NCBI GenBank assembly: GCA_911728455.2 | Contig: OU452221.1 | Span: 3,562,290 to 3,626,289 of the forward strand | Direction: 5' to 3' | Source of the DNA: Marthasterias glacialis | Lineage: Eukaryota; Echinodermata; Asteroidea; Forcipulatida; Asteriidae | Length of the DNA: 64,000 nt | Part shown: piece by piece, positions 10,901 through 22,900 of the stretch | How the letters are laid out: the number at the start of each line of letters is the position of its first letter | How positions within the stretch are numbered: the stretch's first letter is position 1 | Notes under the pieces: generated by a model | Databases searched by the model: none | Told to the model about the DNA's origin: nothing | Seen by the model: the letters and a program-made list of their open reading frames with translations, nothing else | Translations under genes and position numbers: made by a program

Positions 10901-13900
10901 CAGTTACAGCCTAAGATATCAAATAAGACAAATCCTAATCTGAGACTAAAAGAGGTTCAGAGACAAACACATAATAGATGAAAAGGACCTCGTTACTAAA
11001 AAAAAACCATTCAAGAAGAACTCTGAAAGTGCAGTTGATATCAGCTTCATCAACATGTTGTTTTAATTTGATTAAAGTTCACCAGGAAAAAACAACAAGT
11101 ACAAAAGCAATTGCAACTAGAAATGAGTTTTTGTGGCATCACAAAAACTAGGTGTTCGGAGTGTGATGTATTAAAAATTATTTTATGTGTTAAAAGTTAA
11201 ATGAATTAAAAGTTAATCCAACTTATATATAAGAAAATATGAAGAAAAACATACGTTAAATTGAGCTTTATAATACAATATTTAATTTGAACATCTGGTT
11301 TGGACAGGAATTTCTAATCACTTTTAAATGAGGAGGTACTTCCGGTTTGACCGGAAGTAGAGTTCAGAGAGGTCACCAATGTGTAACAAAGAATGACCTT
11401 CCCTAACTTAGGTATTTGGTGAAAGAATCATGTTCCTAGCTCTTACCATGTATAAATGAGGAGCTACTTCCGGTTTAATCTTAAGTAGAGGTCACAGAGG
11501 TCACCCAATGTGCAACAGAGAAGGACCCTCCCTAACCTTGGTATGTGGTGAAAGAATCATGTTCCTAGCTCTCATCATTTTTAAATAAAAAGCTACTTCC
11601 GGTTTGACCGGAAGTAGATGTCACAAAGGTCAATTAATGTTTCACAAATGAAGTCTTTCCCTAACCTTGATATTTCTCGAAACAATCATGTTCCTAACTC
11701 TAACCACTTTTACATGAAGAGCTACTTCCGGTTTGACCGGAAGTAGAGGTCATAGAGGTCACACGATTTGCAACAGAGAATGACCTTTCCTAACCTTGCT
11801 ATTTGGTGAAGGAATCATGTTCCTAGTTCTTAGCAATTTTAAATAAAGAGCTACTCACAGAGGTCACTTATTGTGTCATAAAGAAAGACCCTCCCTTACT
11901 TTGACATTTGTCAAAAAAATAAAGTTCATCTCTCAAAAGAAACGGTTGATTTTTTGTTAATTTTTAAAGTTTTAAATAAGCCCTGCATTAAAGACTAACA
12001 AAGCTCGTTTTATACTGACCAAAGAGCTTAAAAATAATAGCTTTATAACGATTGTTTCCTTCAACTTCCGGTTTCAACCGCAATACAAGGTCAAATTTTG
12101 GTCATTTCTTTGAGACATTTAAATTGTTTCCAAAAGACCTTTGCGATGATGTGTAGATTGTAAAAATCCATTGTGCACTTCAGGAGTTCTGATTTAATTA
12201 ATAAACTTTGGTTTATTGTAACTCAACATCTGATGACGTCATCATGACGTCATCGTTTTATTTCGCGTCTTCATATTGAGGTTCAAGTATATGCACAGTT
12301 TCAAGGTTCAGTTTAATTTCAATTTTGAGTTATTTATTTGGAGAAAATTTTGGAGGAATTAACATTAAAGCAACATAATGGTCTCTATGAGACACCGTAT
12401 AACACATGGTTTTGATTATGTTTGATATATTGAAAGTGAAATCAAATAAAACCTTTAAATATGAATATGAAAATAACTAAAAAGAGCTTTATCATATGTA
12501 TTTCATGCGGACTTCCGGTTTGGGCAGGAAGCGAGGTCAACTCAGGTCACTAAGAATTATAAAGAACCGCATACATTTATTGTAACTCGACTCCTGGAGG
12601 AAAAACAAGTTACCTTTTTGGTTTTAACTGCCAGGAAAAACAATGTTTTCGTGCTTTCCAAAGTGTTCCTTTTCCACGCAGTGCAATCGGCTGCCGCCAG
12701 GTTGTGTGTTCAAAATAGTATTCATATTGCCTTTTATCAAAACATTAACCCTTGCTGCCCTCCGTTTTGTTCGGCATCTATGCGGTGTCAATAAAATAAA
12801 GTGTGTATCGCTAGTAAACGTTGGTGGCGCTATATCAAATTAACGGTCTTATTTTGTAACATCACGAACACTGGTGTACCGTACAGTCAATCTGACAATT
12901 GACAGATTCAAATTCCGAGCTCATTATCTGTATTAAAAAGTTCAAAAGTTTTATAGAAACTACCCCACTTTGATAAACATCATAAACACAAGTGTGTACG
13001 GCTAAAGAAATACACGGACATTTTGAACGGCGATGACTTTACTTTTAAACTTTACTTTTAAACAGTTTTACTCAGCGTATCCCGACAACAACTCTCGCGG
13101 GGGTAAAGTGCCTCTGGCCCCGCTGTTGCACACTTGTGACTCTCGTATGTAAGCACGTACCTGAGCGGTATAATAGAACGAAAGACGATCATTTTGTCAA
13201 TTGCATTTTCTCCACCATTATACTTCAAACAACTCACGTGAGCATGTGATCGTCTCAGTAAAGTCTCCTCTTCCTCTCCCTGTCACAATTAAGCCACCAG
13301 AATGACATAAAGGGAAACATTTCCACACTGAACTTGGCATGACTTACATGTTTTTCTTTGCGTCGCCATTATTACACACACACACACACACGCAGAACTT
13401 AACAACACACCGCAAAGTTCGATGAACTGTGACAAGACCTGACTTGTTCAGTGTATGTATATACACAGCATGCAGTAAAAGCCTATAGTGCACACGCACG
13501 AGGTGCAATACAGTAAGGTAACTGTACAGACTCTATCGGCGATCGCGCTAAAAACGGCACTTTTCACCTTAATATAACTTCGTTATGCAACGGCCAATTT
13601 TGTTCAAATTTCACAATAAGGCTTTTATAGTCGTTATTTATTACTAAAAAATTCAACATGTAGTTTGTTCAAAAAAAAAATGAAATAAAAAAAAAATATT
13701 TTTAAACTCGTCGTCGTAACAAACTGTAACATTTGATGACGTCATCAATGTAATATTTTCAAAGGTCATAAACTACATTTTACTTCGTACACTAAAACCA
13801 TGTCCAAATTCTGTTTCATATTGACTCCACAGCTTAAATTCTGACTTTTTAGGCATTTTTGGCTTCAACTTCCGGTTTGAACCGGAAGACAAGGTCAAGT

Positions 13901-16900
13901 TGGGATCATCTCTGTGAGACAATTAATTATTTTTCAAAGACCTTTCCGATGAGGTATAGATTGTAAAATCCATTGTGTACTTCAGGAGTTATGATTTTTT
14001 TAATTATTAAACTTTAATTTAACGTAATTCGACACCAGATGACGTCATGATGACGTCATTGTTCAAGTGCCGTCTTCAATTTAAGGTTCAAGTATGTGCC
14101 AAGTTTCAAGGTTCAATTCATTTTCAATCTTGAGTTATCTTTTGGATATAAGTTCCCGGGAAGAAGAAGAAGAAGAAGTAAAAATAAAAAAAATAAAAAA
14201 AAACTCGAACAATAACAAGAGGTCTTCGGCTGTTGGCCGAACACCTTATTACAGCCTAGACTCAGTCTCTTTCTTTCTAGAAATTGCATAAGTCTGACAT
14301 TAAAAAATTATGATGGAGAAAAAATGTTTACATAGGCTACTCATCTTATAAAAACGGAATTGGGCTGACTCCTGTTAACCCCATTGTCCATTTGTTTACT
14401 CGTCTCTTTAGACTACAAGCTTTGAATGCAGCTTTGATATCGAGGGAATACGTCAGAGTACAACTGCTCAGCGTAATGCTGATACCATCGTGTGTGACAT
14501 GAAAGCTGTAAGTTAAGTCAGTTCAAAAAACACTATGAAGACAAACTTTCTTTGAAATTGGAAAATCAAGATTATGAAAACACCAGCTAAGATTTGAGTT
14601 GAACTTTGTTTGATATCAACCCACAGTATACCTACACTTCCACTGATGAAGCAGAGCTGATTGTGAAACTGACCATTGAATGGACGGACACAACTAGTAA
14701 CCGTCACACCCTAGATGACATATACAACAATAATGGTGAGTTTGAGTCAAGGAGGTGGGTTGGGTAGAGTGGCATCTCCACTGTAGTAATTTGCCCCTGC
14801 ATTTTCCTGTTAATGAAGATCATGGCCCTTGACATGCAGCACAAGGATCCCTAAAGGAAAGGGGGATCATCACAGATGTACATACATTATCTGTTGACTT
14901 TGATACATTTTTGTTTAATAAACATGAAATTTACTTCCCCTAAAGATTGGAGGCACAATTCAAATAACTATGAAAAGCTTCAGTCAATTTCTTTTGAGCT
15001 TTAAGAGTCCCCATATTAAGACTACATCCCTTGATGTAGTGACAAATAAAAATCGTATTAGCCATCTCTATTAATCAAAGCAATTTTCTATAAGATTTTT
15101 AGATTTTTGATAGGCCATTCATCCAAACATTGTGAACGTTTATTGTTTCCACAGCAACACTTTACAAGTGTGGAGTACTGAAGCCAGATTGTAGTCGGTG
15201 TGTTATTGCCAGGCCAGAGCTTGAGTGTGTTTGGTGTAATGCTATGTGTGAACTAAGAGAGTCTTGTACAACAGCAGAAGGGGAGTGGGTTACCCATAAT
15301 AATAATGCCAACTGCCCTGATCCGATCCTCCAAAAGGTGAGTAGATTTATCAGTTATTGATTATGAGTTGTTGTCTTGTTTTTGAAAGTCAACTTCCTTC
15401 ACCCTTTCCTTCAAATAAATTGATTATTGACAGCAGTGTTAGGAATTAAATTGATATTGGATCAGTGAAATAACATAGTGTAGCGAGCACAGGCTGGTCA
15501 CGACCCAGTCATGTGATCGCTACGTGACTGCTGCGTGATCGCTGCATGACTTTTTGGCTAACGAGCGCAAAAACGGCAGCGTGTGGGGCAGTTGATGTCC
15601 AGGCGGCGAAGAAGTGTGAACGTGCATGCCAGTCCTCGTGGATAACTGATAAAGGAGAGAGATGTAAGTTACCCTAATTGTAATTCAATGGTTCTTAAGG
15701 AATAAAGAAGATCAAGAATAAGAAAAGAAAAGAAGAAACCAAAAACTGCTGTGTGTGTCAGTTACTTTCATGTTGTCAGTCTGTTTTTATGGTTGTTGTC
15801 CTCGTAATGTCAGTCCCTCGACGTAAGTTCTAATTACTCCTTAGACCGTTTATCAGGCTCGTTACAGTGGTGGCAGCGGTGGGATTGAGCCCGCAAAGTA
15901 GACTTACAACAGGGAAACAGATTTACCAGAGCCCCGGCAGTGGTGCAGACCGAGTCGGGAGGAAAAACTACGGGGATTCAAAAGAAAAAAAAATCACAGG
16001 CCCGGCAGTGGTTCATACCGAGCCGGAAGGGAAATTAACGGGAACTTGAACATCAGCAGAGACCGGTAGTGGTTTATACCGAGCCGGTGGCACAGCAGTT
16101 GGGACAGACGTCCATTTAGCTGGCAGTGGTATATACCGAGCCGGTGGTAGAATTGCCCACGCACGAGTGTACGCACACGTAAAACCGTTCCCCAGAAAAA
16201 TGCTCCGCCCGGAAGTCTATCCGCCCGGAGTCGTCCGTCCGGAGCCATCCGCCCGGAGCTATCCGCCCAGAGCCGTCCGTCCGGAGCCATCCGCCCGGAG
16301 CTATCCGCCCGGAGCCATCCACCCGAAGCATGACCGGAGAAACCGGAAAATCATCATTTCAGAGTATGAATAGGTCCACTACATCGAGTTTGCCTGCAAG
16401 ATACTCATCTATGGGAAATGACCAGTTGTACGAGACCCTGGAAATGGAATAAGAAAGGATTTCAAGGGATATTGAGTGGCTGTCAGATAGGTTAAGCCGG
16501 TTTGTTGATAGGCCTATGAGTCAGAAACAACTTCAAGAGAACCAAATGGGCACAGATGGGTTTTCATTTAATCCAGGTACATTCAGCAGGGAAGTGACAT
16601 CAACCCCTGGAGCTCCTGCAGTCTTTCATAGATCCATCCCTAGTACACAAACACCGGTTGTACCACAGTATGGACAAAAGGTGAGCAAAGGACCAGCTAG
16701 ATTTATGGAGGAACCGCCACACAAAATGAATGAAACACATGGCTGGCATGATTCGGGTGTGGGGTTTTCGGTGGAACAACCCCGAACAAGGGAATCACAA
16801 ATAACACAAGGAGTGTTGAGGCCAGAACAAAACATTTGGAACGGCTCAAGGACTCTCCCTTTTCAGACGGAAGAAGAGGGGAGTAAACAGACTCCTCCGA

Positions 16901-19900
16901 AGGCAGAAATATTGGGTGCAGCGCTGCTCCCAAGGACAACTATGTTTCCCGACAAGGTGACACAGGAAAATGAATGTATGGGAACAAGTCAGGTTGATCC
17001 AGCTGGCTGTTTGTCCAACGTAGGGCAGGATGGTTATGATTTAAGTAGACAAGCCAGTGTCTCTGTGTTGGAACCACTGAAGTCGTTCGACCAGCGCCTA
17101 CCATACACAATGAGGATAGGATCAAGTTCAACAGTCGAAAGACTGCCTTATGTTCGTAATCATGAAATTGAAAACGATCACGAACAGGAATATGGGGATA
17201 GTGAATCTGTCCAGACCAAAATCAGCAGTCAACCAACAAATCATCTCCATGGTGAGATTAAGATCAACCAGCAGGATGAACAAGGGGTTGACAAGGGTCA
17301 CACAAATGGGTTGTCCACTGGCTTGAAAGAGGATCAAAAGGATGGGATCCAGAAGCAGCCGGAGGTGAAACAGCTGACAAGCCCTGACAAGTTGATGGTG
17401 CTGACAACTGACAAACGAGAGGGAGTCAAAGAGCTCAAGGAAAAAGGGTCAAATGGGAACACCAAGAGACCTATCATCAAACCCGACCGCTACGATGGGA
17501 AGGGGTTGTGGAAACCCTACCTCAAGCACTTTGAGATGTGTGCAAACATAAACGGATGGGACGACAAAGACAAATGCCAATACCTAGCCGTACTGTTGAC
17601 GGGATCAGCACAACAAACCCTGGGTAGTCTGCAAGTTGACTTGAAAGACTACAAGCAACCAGTGAAGTCCTTGGAATGTCGCTTTGATCCCTCGGGAAGA
17701 AAGGAATTGCACAGAGCCCAATTAAGGAACCGCCGTCAGAAGCCATCAGAAAGCCTTGTGGAGTTGGCAGAGGAAATTCGAAGATTGGTGGACCAGGTTT
17801 ATTCCGACCTGCCAGAAGATAGTCGTGACAGAATGGGCCGTGACCATTTTTTGGATACTCTATATGATGGAGAAATAAGAACGAGAATTATTCAAATGAG
17901 GACAGGCACATTGGATGAAGCAGTAGCAGCCGCCGTGGAATTGGAGGCGCTTTATAAAGCAGAAAAGGAACGCCGTTCCTCAGACCTCAAAAAGCTTCGG
18001 AGTGCTACTGTAGAGGTAATTCAAGTGGAGAAACCTCCCGTTGAAATCACCTCTCAAGGGAGTTCTGATGTTCAACGGCAGCTAGTAGATGTAATGGACC
18101 AGCTGAGAAGGGTGGAAAAACGATTGGAAGAACCAAGAAAGGGTACTTGGAACAATCAGAAGAAATTATCCATGAAGAACATTAAGTGCCACAAATGCCA
18201 TAATTTTGGACATATGAAGGCAAACTGTCCCCAGATGGAAGCCAAGGACCGGGGCGGTTCATAAGAGGGAGATGCAAAGGTGTCGGTTGTACAAAAACAG
18301 CAACACAACCAGGAAAACTAATTGATGCTGTTCCTGGGGGCCAAGGGGCAGCGGGAAAAGAAGGGCCCAATATTGATGAGCCATGAGTTGAGAATGTTGC
18401 TGCGGTAAGCGGTGAAGGACTGCACTTGGATGCATGCATAAATGGGGTATGTGTAGACACATTATTGGACACTGGGGCGACAATTTCAATGCTATCGGAC
18501 AATGTTGTAAAACAATGGTCAAAAGAGGACCAAGCTACGATAGTGGGTACTAATATAAAAGTGCTCCTTGCAGACAACAAGGCATTACAAGTGACCGGGG
18601 AAGTTGAGGCAGAACTACTACTTGCAGGAAGAAGTGTGCTACATCGGTTTGTGGTGGCCTCAATCGGAAGTGAGGTGCTACTGGGATTAGACTTCATGCG
18701 CAGCGAGAGGTGTGTGATAGATGTCACAAACAGATGCATGGAATGGGGAGGGATTGTGCTGCCTCTGCGGGAGACAGCAAGCAGGCAACCGAGTTGCCGG
18801 GTGACTGTTGTGGAAACAGTCGTTATTCCTCCTTGGACCGAGAAGCTCGTTGCGGGAAGTCTGGATGAGGGCAAGATGACAGTTTCCTTCGGGTTGATTG
18901 AACCTGTTGAAACGTTGGCTGAGAAGAGTAATGTCATGATCGCACCATCAGTAGTTAACACTTGCTCCGGTAAATTATCTCTACGTTTCATGAATCCAAG
19001 TGATGATCCAGTGAACCTACACAAAGGGACAACAGCAGCAACATTCGATACAGTGGACGCAATAGGCCCCGGACTTGACATGCAGGAAGACTTTACTGTA
19101 AAAACTGAGTATGTGAGAGTAACTGCACAAGAGGACCCTTCTGATAAAGACACCGATGATTGCATTATCCCCGAGCACTTGAACAATCTATATCAGAGAG
19201 CTACGGAAAACCCGAACAAGGAGGAGTCTTCTCAGGTGGAAAGCTGTTGCTGAAGTACAGACAGCAATTTGCCACCCATGACAATGACATTGGGCGGACA
19301 GAATTAGCAGAACACCACATTGAGACAGGGGACTCCGCCCCCATCAAACAAAGACCCCGACGCCTGCCAATTCATCAGAAGGATGTTGCCGAAGCAGAGA
19401 TCAACTCAATGATGAAGAAAGGCATTATCAAGCCAGCTACCGGACCCTGGGCTTCGCTGATTGTCCTGGTGAGGAAGAAAAACGGGAAGATACGGTTTTG
19501 CGTCGATTACCGACCGTCCATACCTGTATGGTCAGAGATTCAGGCTGCGTACGGACCATAGTGCACTGAAATGGTTGTTTGGGTTTAAGGACCCAGTGGG
19601 ACAGGTAGCCAGATGGCTACAGCTACTGGCCGAATTTGATTTCAGTATAGAACATCGGCCGGGACGTAATCATACAAACGCTGATGCGATGTCCAGGATA
19701 CCATGTAATCAGTACCAGCCTCCACATGAGACGGAGAGTACATCTAATCGTCCGTCTCATGAAGTTGCTAGTCCAGACCTGGGTCAGACTGAAGAAGCTA
19801 AAGAAGGGGCAAGGGCAGAGCAGCCACAAACATTGGGTTTCTCTACAATCCCATCTGCCAGCTGTCAGGCAGTAAGTATGGTGTCGGCAAACTGGCTGGA

Positions 19901-22900
19901 AGGTAGGACAAAGAATTGCGAGAATGTCAGAGAAGAATGCACGGGATGCAGCCCCAGCCTGGGAAGAAGTAACGATTGAAGGAGCAACGCTAAAGACGTT
20001 ATGGGGAGCTTGGTAACAGCTATACTTAAAGGAGGGGGTATTGCATCGACGATGGGAAAATGACACAGGAGATGAGGTTCGTTATTTGCTGGTGGTGCCT
20101 CCAGAATTGCAAAAGGAAGTGCTGACCCAGCTACACAATGCGCCAACGGGAGGACACCTTGGGACAACCAAGCTGTATGAGAAAGCGAAGCAGCGCTTTT
20201 ACTGGCCAAAGATGCGGGACGCTGTCTGAGATTGGACACGGGGCTGCCTGGAGTGTGCACGACAGAAGTTTCCTACCAGGACCAAAAGAGCACCACTGCA
20301 ACAACAAATCTCCGGAGTGCCGATGGAGAGGATAGCCATCGACATAATGGGAACTTTTCCAGAGACAGATGCTGGGAACCGGTATATTGTAGTCATAAGT
20401 GACTACTTCACAAAGTGGACTGAAGCATACATACCCCGTAGCTTCGATCACCGCTGACGTCGTTGCAGATGTTCTCGTCAATGAATTTATTAGCCGATTT
20501 GGTACACCAAGACTCCTCCATAGTGATCAGGGCAGACAGTTTGAAAGTGAACTGTTTAAAAAACATGTCAACTTCTCGGTATTGACAAAACAAGGACGAC
20601 CCCATACCACCCACAGAGCGACGGGCAGGTCGAACGGTTCAACCGGACTCTTAAGGTGATGTTGGCGTCATACACCTCAGAGGACCAGAAGGGTTGGGAT
20701 CGTCATGTCCCTGCAATAATGATGGCATATCGCGCATCAGCACAGGAGAGCACAGGGCTGACACCAAACATGATGATGTTGGGGAGGGAGGTAGAACTCC
20801 CAATAGATGTCATCTGTGGCTCTTCCGTATCTGGTGAATCAGTGGAAGCACCATACTACGTTGTTGACCTGGAGAGGAGAATGCAGGTAGCACATGAAAG
20901 TACAAGGAAGCATCTAAAGAGATCTGCCCACTATCAACGTCGGCACTATAACCTTAAAGTAACCAATGAGAAGTACAAGGTCGGTGCGGCCGTCATGATG
21001 AGAGTCAATGCCAAGAAAAAGGGCGTGTCACCCAAACTACAGTACGACGGTCCTTATCTCATCACCGAACTACTCACGGATGTGGTTGTTAGAGTAAAAA
21101 AGGGTCCCAGATACAAGCCTAAGGTGGTCCATACCAACTTGTTGAAGCCATTTTGTGTTGAAGTGGATCGCTCCTGGCTCAATTACGAGCCCCAAGTTTC
21201 GGAGGACGGACTGGCGCCAGTGGACCCCAAGACCCACTCAGGTCTGAGTGAAGGTGCAAACAACGAAGGGGCAGAAGCTGTAAATGATGAGGACATCGAA
21301 GAAGTCGATGAAGTTGGAGAGGAAGGTGAAGAAAGGGAGGAAGGCGAGAACTGTGAGCAAGGATTAGAGGAAACTACCCACCAGGCCGACCCCACTGTTA
21401 CAGAAACAGAGAGGGAAGACCAAAACTTGGCACCTGAGGCTGCTGCTTGTGACGAGACCCGTGTTACGCGTAGTAGGCGTCAGCGAAACCCCCCTGTAGA
21501 TATGGCGAATGGTGTACATAAACTTAATTCGATTTCCTCTATTTTTATTTTGGTTGATGAAGGCCAAGAATGGGACGTAGCAGAAGTCGGTCGCCAAGAG
21601 ATCGGAGACCACGGGAAAACAAGTGTTCCGAGTGCCAGAAAGAATTTTCGAACTCAGCAAACCTGAGACGTCACATGGAGGAACAGCATCGCCGGAAGGA
21701 GATGAAATGCCCGTACTGCAGCTTGACCTTTGGGCGGAAGCACGACCTCGATGGACATTGGCAGTTTTCCCACAGAGAAGACTCGAAGTCAACCCAGAAA
21801 GCGGAGACTAGCCAGAACCCAGAAGTCCCGAAGACTCCAGGCCGGAATTTAATGGACGACATGGTAAGCCTGGAACCAGGAAGCGTGGAGCGGAGAATTG
21901 TCAACGATTTCCACTCCCCACCCCCTGTCCGACGTGAACCAGTGATCCCTACTGTACCCCCAAGCTTGTCCTTCATCCCCATTGAAAGGAGACCAGCTAC
22001 AGAGACGAAAGATGAGAGTGTCCAGACTGACCCCAGCAAGAGCCGAGTGGTTGAACGTACTGTGAAGGAAATCCTGGATGGCGATGGGAAGGCAGTACTT
22101 AGACTGGTGCATGACCGTTTTCTGAACTCCGCGTAGAGACCAAACCGTTTCGAGTATTTCTGTTTATTTTTGATAAAAGTTAAGTCAAAGTTTGCAAAGA
22201 GAAAAAAAAGTTAAAGAAATATTTTTGAATATTTCCACGTTTAACGTGTTGTTTAAAAGAGTTTCTTGCCAGTTAACTTATCTGTTTATTTTTTTAGTGT
22301 AAATTTTCTAAAGGAAGAAACAATTCGTAAGGTCTGAGTTCTGATGAGATCTGACATTGTAAAGGGCAGGTGTGTGCGAGGCACGGGATTATTATTTTTT
22401 TTTTGGTTTGGATTTCAAATTTTGAATGTGAGGTCACATTCTCCCTTAAAGGAGGGGATAGTGTAGCGAGCACAGGCTGGTCACGACCCAGTCATGTGAT
22501 CGCTACGTGACTGCTGCGTGATCGCTGCATGACTTTTTGGCTAACGAGCGCAAAAACGGCAGCGTATGGGGCAGTTGATGTCCAGGCGGCGACGAATTGT
22601 GAACGTGCATGCCAGTCCTCGTGGATAACTGATAAAGGAGAGAGATGTAAGTTACCCCAATTGTAATTCAATGGTTCTTAAGGAATAAAGAAGATCAAGA
22701 ATAAGAAAAGAAAAGAAGAAACCAAAAACTGCTGTATGTGTCAGTTACTTTCATGTTGTCAGTCTGTTTTTATGGTTACTGTCCTCGTAATGTCAGTCCC
22801 TCGACGTAAGTTCTAATTAGTCCTTAGACCGTTTATCAGGCTCGTTACAATAGTATTAATTGAATGGTTATAAATTTTGTTAAAGTTAGACAAAGCAATG

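Larger units (their letters stand above)
9796..14411 (+). other. Intron 10 of plexin A, repeat-filled
   Basis: No convincing coding sequence is seen in this 4.6-kb intron. It holds A-rich tracts (10090-10120, 10440-10500), several copies of a gttacagcct(c/a)agat motif (10679, 10902, and a variant near 14252), the 128/129-bp array at 11321-11945, a pair of about 285-bp direct repeats (12062 and 13864), and a short CA run near 13376. The repeated motifs suggest one composite transposon or satellite-derived block. Confidence 0.7.
15479..22849 (+). mobile_element. Decayed Ty3/gypsy-type LTR retrotransposon with a zinc-finger ORF
   Basis: The 7.37-kb element has 388-bp LTRs beginning TGTAGCG and ending GTTACA, flanked by the target duplication ATAG (15475-15478 and 22850-22853). 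The LTRs differ at about eight positions (around 2%), so it is not very recent. Order: tRNA-Leu primer site, repeat-rich leader, gag, protease, a fragment of reverse transcriptase fused by deletion to RNase H, frameshifted integrase, then a separate zinc-finger reading frame and a purine tract. Pol is broken by a large deletion, stops and frameshifts, so it cannot be autonomous. It lies in intron 13 of plexin A in the same orientation. Confidence 0.9.

Noticed and set aside
18182..19186. A 334-codon - strand frame opposite the gypsy-type protease
   Set aside because: It has no recognisable domain and mirrors the + strand protease frame, which has the DTGA motif and sits in the expected gag-pol order.
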